Shown here: in pieces, positions 7,345-13,282 of the stretch
Layout of the letters: each line of letters begins with the position of its first letter
Numbering within the stretch: the first letter of the stretch is position 1
DNA from: Treponema sp.
Lineage (GTDB): Bacteria > Spirochaetota > Spirochaetia > Treponematales > Breznakiellaceae
Reading direction: 5' to 3'
Length of the DNA stretch: 18,648 nt
Assembly: GCA_031275035.1 (NCBI GenBank)
Contig: JAISPH010000038.1
Location: 1-18,648 of the forward strand
Program-made: the position numbers and the translations under genes
The notes under the pieces: model-generated
The model's input: only the letters and a program-made list of their open reading frames with translations
Databases searched by the model: none
Told to the model about the DNA's origin: nothing

Positions 7345-7554
7345 GGGAAACAGACTCAAAAGTCTGGGAAACAGACTCAAAAGTCTGGGAAACAGACTCA
7401 AAAGTCTGGGAAACAGACTCAAAAGTCCGGGAAACAGACTCAAAAGTCCGGGAAACAGACTCAAAAGTCCGGGAAACAGACTCAAAAGTCCGGGAAACAG
7501 ACTCAGAATCCCGGGAAACAGACTCAGAATCCCGGGAAACAGACTTGGAATCCC
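7345..7554. repeat. 21-bp tandem array 2 (10 units, hairpin-forming)
   Basis: Ten exact 21-bp units start every 21 bases from 7345. The first 12 bases, GGGAAACAGACT, are constant. The last part changes in blocks: CAAAAGTCT in units 1-3, CAAAAGTCC in units 4-7, CAGAATCCC in units 8-9 and TGGAATCCC in unit 10. In units 1-3, CAGACT-CAAA-AGTCTG is a 6-bp stem with a 4-nt loop. In units 4-7 the stem survives only on the minus-strand RNA, through a G-U pair. A plus frame from a weak TTG at 7302 reads heptads ETDSKVW, ETDSKVR and ETDSESR. The block pattern suggests successive local duplications. The array fills the gap between the convergent PHP and mglC genes. Confidence 0.95.
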
Positions 7555-7589
7555 GGGCGAATGAGCCATGCTCCGGGGAACACGGGGGG

Positions 7590-7619
7590 CCCGCCGGAGC
7601 CGGCTGTTTACCCGGCGGG
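7590..7619 (-). terminator. GC-rich hairpin downstream of mglC
   Basis: CCCGCCGG (7590-7597) and CCGGCGGG (7612-7619) form an 8-bp perfect stem around a 14-nt loop, 17 bp beyond the mglC stop codon. No U-run follows on the minus strand, so it is not a classical intrinsic terminator. It may protect the 3' end or work together with the adjacent array. Confidence 0.4.
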
Positions 7620-7620
7620 G

Positions 7621-7648
7621 GTTCAGCGTTTCTTGTTCAGCGTTTCTT
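7621..7648. repeat. 14-bp direct duplication across the mglC stop
   Basis: GTTCAGCGTTTCTT occurs twice head to tail (7621-7634 and 7635-7648). The second copy contains the last codons and the TGA of mglC (7637-7639); the first lies just outside the gene. It looks like a recent short tandem duplication that left the protein end intact. Confidence 0.9.
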
Positions 7649-8674
7649 GAGGTATTTTCTGATGTCCAGGGCGACGGCGGCGATGATGATGGCCCCCTTA
7701 ACGATCTGCTGCCAGTAGGGGGACATATTGATAAAGGTAAGGCCGTAGTTTATCACCGAAAAGATAAGCACCCCGATGACTATTCCCGGAACGGTGCCGA
7801 TGCCGCCCATGTTGGAGACCCCCCCGACCACGCAGGCGGCGATGGCGTCAAGCTCGTATCCGTTGCCGTAGTTGTTGGTGGCCCCGCCGGTCCGGGCCGC
7901 TTCCAGGGAACCCCCCAGGCCGTAGAGGGCCGCCGCCAGGGTGTATACCACCACCAGGGTCCATTCCACGTTCACCCCCGAAACCCGGGCCGCTTCGGCG
8001 TTTCCGCCTATGGCGTAGATATTCTTCCCGTAGGTGGTTTTGTTGTAGAGGACATAGATGAAGAGGGTAACCAGGATCGCTATGATAACGATGTAGGGGA
8101 TTGAATAAACCCCGTTCGGTCCTATGTATCCGGTTCCCAGGGCGATAAAACGGTGATCCAGGCCGCCTATGGGCTGGGCGCCGTAGGGGGGCCGGTCAAA
8201 GTAGAGGGAGCAGGCGCCGTATACCGCCACCATGGAACCCAGAGTGGCGATAAAGGCGGGAACCTTTAATTTGGCGATAATGACGCCGTTTACAAAGCCG
8301 AAGATCCCGCAGACAATCATGGCGGCGAGGATCGGAACGGCCAGGGGCAGAATGGGCAGATCCGGGTACATGCGCCGGGAATAGTCGGCGGTCTGCAGCA
8401 GGGATGCGGACAGGACCGCGGCAAACCCTACCTGCCGCCCGGCGCCCAGATCCACCCCCGCGGTGATCAGGATGCCCCCCATGCCCATGGCAATGATTAC
8501 CCTGGTGGCGGACATGGACAGGATATTGCGGAAATTAATCAAGGAAAGAAAAGCGGGCGCCCTGATTGTGATGATCAATATAAGGGCAATGAATACAAAA
8601 TAGATGGCGTATTGTACCCCAAAATCCCGTATGGATTTCATATTGATCGATTTTGTTACAGCCGTATTACTCAT
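7637..8674 (-). CDS. mglC: Galactose/methyl-galactoside ABC permease MglC
   Basis: A 345-residue inner-membrane permease of the BPD_transp_2 (MglC/RbsC/XylH) family. Around eight to ten hydrophobic segments begin with YAIYFVFIALILIITI (about 22-37). Family landmarks include FRNILSMSATRVIIAMGMGGILITAGVDLGAG (about 48-79), GFVNGVIIAKLKVPAFIATLGSM (about 124-146), the cytoplasmic loop TYGKNIYAIGGNAEAARVSGV (about 213-233) that contacts the ATPase, and AIAACVVGGVSNMGGIGTVPG. It forms the transmembrane channel of the importer with MglA and receives sugar from MglB. The ATG at 8672-8674 has AGGAG upstream. It is the last gene of mglB-mglA-mglC, separated from mglA by 63 bp that contain a 10-bp-stem hairpin. 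Confidence 0.95.
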   Translation of the reverse strand: MSNTAVTKSINMKSIRDFGVQYAIYFVFIALILIITIRAPAFLSLINFRNILSMSATRVIIAMGMGGILITAGVDLGAGRQVGFAAVLSASLLQTADYSRRMYPDLPILPLAVPILAAMIVCGIFGFVNGVIIAKLKVPAFIATLGSMVAVYGACSLYFDRPPYGAQPIGGLDHRFIALGTGYIGPNGVYSIPYIVIIAILVTLFIYVLYNKTTYGKNIYAIGGNAEAARVSGVNVEWTLVVVYTLAAALYGLGGSLEAARTGGATNNYGNGYELDAIAACVVGGVSNMGGIGTVPGIVIGVLIFSVINYGLTFINMSPYWQQIVKGAIIIAAVALDIRKYLKKR

Positions 8675-8702
8675 TCTTCTCTCCTGGAGTTAAGATGGCG
8701 GG

Positions 8703-8729
8703 GGTTTCAAAATCCGGCGTTTTGAAACC
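8703..8729 (-). promoter_or_regulatory. Intercistronic hairpin between mglA and mglC
   Basis: GGTTTCAAAA (8703-8712) and TTTTGAAACC (8720-8729) are perfect inverted repeats around a 7-nt loop, nine bases after the mglA stop and just upstream of the mglC ribosome-binding site. It could tune mglC translation or stop 3' decay. A related but imperfect TTTTCAAAATCCGGAT arm recurs at 10430-10456. Confidence 0.65.
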
Positions 8730-8737
8730 GGCCCAAG

Positions 8738-10252
8738 CTACATAAATTTCGCCGCAAGGCGCATTATTTCTTCCTGGGTGGCGGTCTTCCCTTCCAGGAA
8801 CCCCGTAACCCTTCCCTCGCACATTACCATGATCCGGTCGGAGATACCCAGAAGTTCGGGCATTTCCGAAGAGATCATGATGATACTCTTTCCCTGTTTC
8901 GCCAGATCGATGATGATGGAATAGATCTCGTATTTGGCGCCCACGTCGATGCCCCGGGTCGGTTCATCCAGGATAAGGATGTCCGGTTCGGTGAGGAGCC
9001 AGCGGGCAAAGAGCACTTTTTGCTGGTTTCCCCCGGACAGATCCCGGATAAGGGTCTTGCTGCTGGGAGTTTTTACATTCAGGGCCTTAATTTTTCCCGC
9101 CGCCGCTTCTTCGCCCCGTTTTTCATTGATAAGCCCCAGGGGGCCCGCATAGCGCCGCATATTGGCCAGGAGCATGTTATTTTTGACCGACATCATGGGG
9201 ATGATCCCCGTAACCCGGCGTTCCTCGGTAACCAGGGCCAGTTTATGGGACTTGGCCTGGGGAGGGCTTTTTACCGCCACCGGTTTTCCGTTAATCAGGA
9301 TCTGCCCCTCTTCGATGGGCCGCAGGCCAAAGATCGATTCCACCAGTTCCGTCCGCTGGGCCCCCACCAGGCCCCCGATGCCGAAGATCTCCCCCCGGCG
9401 CAGGGAAAAACTGACGTTCTTAAAGGAACGGCTCAGGGCGGAACTGAGGTTCTTTACCTCCATCACCATTTCGCCGGGAACATTATTTTTAAGGGGGAAA
9501 CGGTGGCCCAGATCCCGGCCGACCATGTATTTGATTATTTGATCCGTGGTAAGATCCTTTGCCATATAGGTTCCGATATGCCTGCCGTCCCGCATAATGG
9601 ATACTTCATCGGAGATGGCGAGGATCTCCTCTATCTTGTGAGAAATATAAATGACGGCGACTCCTTCGTTTTTGAGGCGCCGGATGATTTCAAAAAGCTG
9701 GGTAACCTCATGTTCCGTCAGGGACGAGGTCGGTTCATCCATAATGATAACCTTGGCCTTCTTGGACACCGCCTTGGCTATCTCCAGGGATTGTACCTTG
9801 GACACCGAAAGATCCCGGACCCAGGTTTTGGGATCAATATCCATATTAAGATCCTTAAACAGGGTAACCGAGTCCCGGTACATTTTTTTATGATCGATAA
9901 ATTTCAAGGGACCCACGGAATATTTGGGATAACGTCCAAGCCAGAGATTCTCCATGGCCGGCCGCAAGGGGATGGGCAGCAGTTCCTGGTGGATCATGGA
10001 GATCCCCGCATCCAGGGCCTGGCGGGAATTGTCAAAACGGACGGGCTCTCCGTTCAAAACAATCTCCCCCGAATCAGGTTCGTAAATCCCGAAGAGGCAT
10101 TTCATCAACGTTGATTTTCCGGCGCCGTTTTCACCCATGAGGGCATGCACCGAACCGGGACGGACATCGATTGAAACCTTGTCCAGGGCGTATACTCCGG
10201 GAAAAGATTTGGACATCTGTTTTATCTGAAGAGCATACTTCCCATTTTCCAT
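8738..10252 (-). CDS. mglA: Galactose/methyl-galactoside ABC ATPase MglA
   Basis: A 504-residue double ATPase of the carbohydrate-uptake CUT2 class. Domain 1 has a full Walker A (GENGAGKST, about 40-48), the shortened signature region LSVSKVQSLEIAKAV and Walker B IIMDEPTSSLTEHE. Domain 2 has a degenerate Walker A (GGLVGAQRTELVES), a good signature LSGGNQQKV and Walker B LILDEPTRGIDVGA. This asymmetric pattern is normal for MglA/RbsA. It powers sugar import through MglC. I chose ATG at 10250-10252 because GGAG sits seven bases before it; an in-frame TTG three bases earlier is less likely. A TATAAT on the minus strand at 10270-10275 lies close upstream but has no clear -35. Confidence 0.95.
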   Translation of the reverse strand: MENGKYALQIKQMSKSFPGVYALDKVSIDVRPGSVHALMGENGAGKSTLMKCLFGIYEPDSGEIVLNGEPVRFDNSRQALDAGISMIHQELLPIPLRPAMENLWLGRYPKYSVGPLKFIDHKKMYRDSVTLFKDLNMDIDPKTWVRDLSVSKVQSLEIAKAVSKKAKVIIMDEPTSSLTEHEVTQLFEIIRRLKNEGVAVIYISHKIEEILAISDEVSIMRDGRHIGTYMAKDLTTDQIIKYMVGRDLGHRFPLKNNVPGEMVMEVKNLSSALSRSFKNVSFSLRRGEIFGIGGLVGAQRTELVESIFGLRPIEEGQILINGKPVAVKSPPQAKSHKLALVTEERRVTGIIPMMSVKNNMLLANMRRYAGPLGLINEKRGEEAAAGKIKALNVKTPSSKTLIRDLSGGNQQKVLFARWLLTEPDILILDEPTRGIDVGAKYEIYSIIIDLAKQGKSIIMISSEMPELLGISDRIMVMCEGRVTGFLEGKTATQEEIMRLAAKFM

Positions 10253-10255
10253 CAA

Positions 10256-10515
10256 AATTCTCCGTCCTCATTATATAAAAGGCGTTCGGAAACTCCAGGT
10301 TCGCCGAACCGAAGGTTCGCCAAATTCCGCTAAAAACGTGAATTGTTTAAGAAATCCGCGTTTTAGGGGGACCTGCGCCGGACTTTAGTCCGGGAACACC
10401 GGCCGGGTTCCCGAACAAGTCCAATAAGGCTTTTCAAAATCCGGATCTTGAAAAAGTCTCTGGTATCCGGGCGCCTCTGGAAACCCCGCTTGGGTTTCCA
10501 GAGGCCCCTTATGTT
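10256..10515 (-). promoter_or_regulatory. mglB-mglA intercistronic region with nested inverted repeats
   Basis: This 260-bp gap inside the operon has no credible ORF but several inverted repeats. GGTTC/GAACC (10298-10302, 10306-10310) competes with CGAACC/GGTTCG (10305-10310, 10314-10319). CCGGAC/GTCCGG (10378-10383, 10388-10393, TTTA loop) shares bases with CGGGAAC/GTTCCCG (10391-10397, 10407-10413). CTTTTCAA/TTGAAAAAG (10430-10437, 10448-10456) is imperfect and encloses ATCCGGAT. The arms that share bases are mutually exclusive folds. Such a gap can make the binding protein more abundant than the ATPase and permease, by attenuation or RNA stabilisation; this is inference. Confidence 0.6.
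10473..10505 (-). promoter_or_regulatory. Long hairpin just after the mglB stop
   Basis: GCCTCTGGAAACCC (10473-10486) and GGGTTTCCAGAGGC (10492-10505) form a perfect 14-bp stem with a 5-nt loop, ten bases past the mglB stop. On the minus strand no U-run follows, so it is better read as a 3' stabiliser or partial terminator for the mglB message. Its arm closely resembles the palindrome at 12486-12522. Confidence 0.75.
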
Positions 10516-11532
10516 TTAATTAACAACCTGCTTGTAGTTTGCCTTGGTAACCTTCTGATAAGGCACCCAGACATACTTGCCGTTGGTAAGGTTCCAGCCG
10601 GCGCTGGAAACGGGCTGTCCCCGGGCCAGGGCGTAGGACAGATCGAAGGTCGCCTTTCCCTGGTTTTTGGCGTCGTTGAGGACGGTCCCCAGGAGGGTCC
10701 CTTCCTCAAGGGCGGCTACGCCGGGGGCGGTGGCATCCACCCCTACCACGGGGATGTACTTTCCGCCGGTGAAGTAACCGGCCTGGCGGAGGGCCTCAAT
10801 GGCGCCCAGGGCCATATCGTCGTTGTTGCAGAATACCGCCTCAATCTGATCCCCAAAGCGGGAGATAAAGGCCTGCATCTTTTCCACCGCCCGGGGCCTG
10901 TCCCACATGGCGGTATCTTCGGCCAGAAGCTGAACCTTGATCCCCGCGCCGGTTACCGCTTTGATGGAATATTCGGTCCGGAGCTCCGCATCCTGGTGGC
11001 CGGGTTCACCCTTGAGCATGATGTACTGGAGAACCCCGTCCTTGTTTTTGTCGGCGGCGGGGGTGGCCTTCCAGTAATCGACGATGATTTCGCCCTGCAT
11101 AGTGCCGGATTCTTCCGCCTTGGCGCCTACATAGTAGACCTTGTCATAGGAAGCCATATCTTCGGGAAGGGGTTCCCGGTTGAAGAATACCACCGGGACA
11201 TTGCCGGCGGCCTTGGCCTTCTGGATGATGGCCCCCGCGGCGGTCCGGTCTACGGGGTTGATGGCGATGACGTTGAGCTTCCGGGCAAGGAACGAATCAA
11301 CCTGCTCGTTCTGCGTGGGCTGGGCATTCTGGGAATCCACGGTGGTGATGGCGGCCTTGCCCTGGGCATTGGCTTCGATAGCGTTCCGGGTAGCGGACAT
11401 AAAGGTGTCGTCGAATTTGTAGATCGCAACCCCAATCGTCGGCTGACCGCTTGCCCCCTGCTGACCGCCGGCGGCAAATACCGCGGCGGAGATCGCCAGC
11501 AGGGACAGCACTAATACAACAGCTTTTTTCAC
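10516..11532 (-). CDS. mglB: Periplasmic galactose/glucose-binding protein MglB
   Basis: A 338-residue solute-binding protein of the periplasmic-binding-protein type 1 fold. A signal peptide (KK then a hydrophobic core, residues 1-20) ends VFA-AGG; there is no lipobox cysteine, so a soluble periplasmic protein is predicted, unlike the lipoprotein MglB of some treponemes. Sugar-binding landmarks of galactose-binding proteins are present: FDDTFM, FFNREP, GEPGHQDAELRT, MWDRPRA, NNDDMALGAIEAL, VGVDATAPG and LNDAKNQ. DKNKDGVLQ matches the EF-hand-like calcium loop of E. coli MglB. The likely ligand is galactose, glucose or a methyl-galactoside. The GTG start (11530-11532) has a strong AGGAGG nine bases upstream. 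It is first in the operon, as usual. Confidence 0.95.
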   Translation of the reverse strand: MKKAVVLVLSLLAISAAVFAAGGQQGASGQPTIGVAIYKFDDTFMSATRNAIEANAQGKAAITTVDSQNAQPTQNEQVDSFLARKLNVIAINPVDRTAAGAIIQKAKAAGNVPVVFFNREPLPEDMASYDKVYYVGAKAEESGTMQGEIIVDYWKATPAADKNKDGVLQYIMLKGEPGHQDAELRTEYSIKAVTGAGIKVQLLAEDTAMWDRPRAVEKMQAFISRFGDQIEAVFCNNDDMALGAIEALRQAGYFTGGKYIPVVGVDATAPGVAALEEGTLLGTVLNDAKNQGKATFDLSYALARGQPVSSAGWNLTNGKYVWVPYQKVTKANYKQVVN

Positions 11533-11672
11533 TTCTTTTCCTCCTGAAAGGTAATAGATCTGGAGCTTTATGCTCCCATTTATGCTATGATGGTCGAGGG
11601 AATAAAAAAACAGGATGTTTTTGAGATTTTCTGCACAATTGTGATGTAAAGGAACAGGAGAAGGAACAATAG
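11533..11672. other. AT-rich intergenic region upstream of mglB
   Basis: This 140-bp AT-rich gap lies before mglB (minus) and the truncated NHL gene (plus). It must hold the mglB promoter, but no -35/-10 pair is convincing. It contains the mglB AGGAGG, a small GGAGC/GCTCC hairpin about 20 bases further upstream (11562-11576) and a 10-bp palindrome CACAATTGTG at 11634-11643 that could be an operator. A purine-rich GGAGAAGG at about 11658-11665 would suit a plus-strand gene, but the ATG after it is out of frame with the NHL sequence. Confidence 0.5.
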
Positions 11673-12305
11673 CATAATTATGATAAAAAGAGACGATGCC
11701 ATGCTATCTTCGCGGGAAGCGGGGAGGCAGGCTACGCCAACGGGACCGGCATAGAAGCCCAATTTAACGGGCCGACAGGTCTTGCGTTTGACAAGGCCGG
11801 AAACCTCTATGTCGCGGATTGGGAGAATAACCGGATACGGAAGATAAGCCCCAAAGGGGAGGTAAGCGCCTTTGCGGGAAGCGGGGAGGAAGGCTACGCC
11901 AATGGAACCGGCATAGAAGCCCAATTTAATTATCCGGTAGGTCTTGCGTTAGATAAGGCCGGGAACCTCTATGTCGCGGATTTTGGCAATAACCGGATAC
12001 GGAAGATAAGCCCCAGGGAGAAGGTAAGGGTCGCTGCGGGCGGCGGCGGCACAACCGGCGCCAAGGCGCTTGTCGGAACATGGGAGGAGGTAGATTACGG
12101 TTTTACCTGGTCTTTTACCGGGAACAAATTTACCCAGGAGATGATGGGTGTAAAACAAACGGTTCCCTACAAAGTAAAAGGCAATTCCATTTCTACAGAG
12201 TACCAGGGCGCTGAAGTTGAAATGGAATTTGAAATTGACGGAGACACGCTTACCGTAGACATGATGGGGATGATGTCTCTGGAATTCGAACGAGTTGACA
12301 AATAA
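11673..12305 (+). pseudogene. NHL-repeat protein, 5'-truncated, with C-terminal beta domain
   Basis: The plus-strand frame opens after TAG at 11670-11672 and has no ATG, GTG or TTG before the repeats, so start and signal peptide are missing. It encodes two NHL-type repeats, each with AGSGE-GYANGTG, EAQFN-P-GLA-DKAGNLYVAD and NNRIRKISP; in intact proteins these form blades of a beta-propeller. A Gly-rich hinge (AAGGGGTTGAK) leads to a domain of about 80 residues that starts LVGTWEEVDYGFTWSF and includes DGDTLTVDMMG, resembling the small lipocalin-like or DUF5640-type barrels that bacteria attach to surface proteins. The stop TAA is at 12303-12305. A frameshift near 11700 from the ATG at 11679 is another possible explanation of the missing start. 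Intact relatives are usually secreted or surface-exposed; the ligand is unknown. Confidence 0.75.
11712..12035 (+). repeat. 162-bp tandem duplication of the NHL repeat
   Basis: Two consecutive 162-bp (54-codon) units, 11712-11873 and 11874-12035, are nearly identical apart from scattered changes (for example FNGPTG versus FNYPVG and ADWENN versus ADFGNN). The high nucleotide identity indicates recent expansion of propeller blades. A decayed third unit may begin at AAGGGG. Confidence 0.9.
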
Positions 12306-12380
12306 GCCTCCGCGGAGCAGGCGCGTAAGCTGCGCTTACGGCGCGGTATCTTAGGCGCCGCGTTAGTTTGAGCGGAGGCT
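12305..12380. other. 76-nt structured palindromic element
   Basis: A 9-bp closing stem, AGCCTCCGC (12305-12313) with GCGGAGGCT (12372-12380), encloses a long inner hairpin: GCGC-GTAAGC (12321-12330), loop TGC, GCTTAC (12334-12339), a bulged G and GCGC (12341-12344). A GGCGCC palindrome (12354-12359) offers an alternative partner for the inner arm. It begins at the last base of the NHL stop codon. Its size is tRNA-like, but it lacks a T-loop and anticodon arm, so it is not a tRNA. It may be a 3' structure, a repeat element or a small RNA. Confidence 0.6.
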
Positions 12381-12453
12381 CGTTCGACAGGAAGTTTATA
12401 ATACCCTCCTCCGCGCAAGCGGGTTCTTGGGTTTAATGCCCCGGGAACCTTTA

Positions 12454-12477
12454 AAGACTTCAGTTTTTAGAAGTTTT
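12454..12477 (+). terminator. Weak terminator-like hairpin
   Basis: AAGACTTC (12454-12461) pairs with GAAGTTTT (12470-12477) as an 8-bp stem with one G-U pair and an 8-nt loop. Much of the T-run forms the arm itself. It would end any transcript coming from the NHL remnant before the response-regulator promoter. Confidence 0.35.
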
Positions 12478-12485
12478 CTTACCCC

Positions 12486-12537
12486 GAAGCTCTGGAAAAC
12501 CAACCGGGTTTTCCAGAGCTTCCCCCTGTGCTATACT
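12486..12537 (+). promoter_or_regulatory. 16-bp inverted repeat and -10 box before the regulator
   Basis: Arms at 12486-12501 and 12507-12522 are perfectly complementary over 16 bp around a 5-nt loop (core CTCTGGAAAACC / GGTTTTCCAGAG). TATACT at 12532-12537 is a good -10, and a TTTTCC hexamer 17 bp upstream, in the right arm, is the only -35 candidate. The start codon begins six bases after the -10, so the transcript would start at or next to the ATG. The palindrome overlapping the -35 could be an operator. There is no Shine-Dalgarno. Confidence 0.55.
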
Positions 12538-12543
12538 GGCGCC

Positions 12544-13272
12544 ATGAACGGCAGACGGGTGCTGGTGGTTGACGACGAGGCGAAGATTCTCAGTCTGATA
12601 AAGTCCTACCTGGAGATAAACGGGTACGGCGCCTTCTGCGCCCAAAACGGCAGGGAGGGCATGGATGTTTTCGAAAAAAACCGCATCGACCTGATACTCC
12701 TCGATCTGATGCTCCCCGATTTTTCCGGGGAAGAATTCTGCAGGCGCATCAGGCGGGCCTCGGATGTTCCCATCATCATGATCACCGCCCGGGCGGATGA
12801 AGAAAGCGTCATCCGGGGCCTTGCCATCGGGGCGGACGATTATGTATGCAAGCCTTTCAGCCCCCGGCAGCTTATGGCCCGGGTCGAAGCGGCCCTGCGG
12901 CGGGGCGGCAGGGAAACAGGCGGCGCTTCCGGGGAGCTTCTTTCCTGCGGCGACCTGGCGGTAGATACCGGGAAACGGACGGTAAGCCGGAACGGAACGG
13001 AAATTGTCTTAACCCGTGATGAATACGGCATCCTTGCCCTCCTCATGTCCCGGCGGACAAAAATTTTTACCCGCAGCGAAATTCTGGAAGCCGTAAAGGG
13101 GGACGATTACGGCGGCTTTGACCGTTCCGTAGACAGCCATATAAAACGGCTCCGCGCTAAAATCGGGGACGACCCCAGGGCTCCCCGGTATATCGTTACC
13201 GTCTACGGCATGGGCTACCGCCTGGGGGACGCCGCGGGCGGCGGGCGGACCGGCGGCCCGCGCAAAAACTAA
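12544..13272 (+). CDS. OmpR-family response regulator
   Basis: A 242-residue two-component regulator. The receiver domain has the acidic pocket D10/D11, phospho-acceptor D54 (LILLDLMLP), T81 and K103 (DDYVCKPF). A winged-helix DNA-binding domain follows (about 128-230) with LTRDEYGILALLMSR, TRSEILEAV, DRSVDSHIKRLRAKI and YGMGYRLGD. The start at ATG 12544 fits the family (MNGRRVLVVDDE); a longer frame upstream reads through the palindrome and is not protein-like. A Gly-rich tail ends the protein. The histidine kinase starts 10 bp after the stop, so the two form an operon. Targets are unknown; the palindrome just upstream is a candidate for autoregulation. Confidence 0.93.
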   Translation: MNGRRVLVVDDEAKILSLIKSYLEINGYGAFCAQNGREGMDVFEKNRIDLILLDLMLPDFSGEEFCRRIRRASDVPIIMITARADEESVIRGLAIGADDYVCKPFSPRQLMARVEAALRRGGRETGGASGELLSCGDLAVDTGKRTVSRNGTEIVLTRDEYGILALLMSRRTKIFTRSEILEAVKGDDYGGFDRSVDSHIKRLRAKIGDDPRAPRYIVTVYGMGYRLGDAAGGGRTGGPRKN

Positions 13273-13282
13273 CGGGGAACCC

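Noticed and set aside
7302..7718. 138-codon plus-strand ORF through array 2 into mglC
   Set aside because: It starts with TTG without a usable Shine-Dalgarno, is open because the repeat period is a multiple of three, and its last third is antisense to the real mglC gene.
11580..11702. 40-residue hydrophobic peptide on the minus strand upstream of mglB
   Set aside because: The Leu/Ile/Phe run comes from AT-rich DNA read on the reverse strand, there is no ribosome-binding site, and its longer frame is antisense to the NHL repeats.
12305..12380. tRNA gene
   Set aside because: The length and outer stem suggest one, but there is no anticodon arm, no T-loop GTTCGA in the right place and no CCA-proximal pattern.
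12427..12543. N-terminal extension of the first response regulator
   Set aside because: The frame is open upstream, but it reads through the 16-bp palindrome and -10 box; the receiver domain begins properly at 12544.
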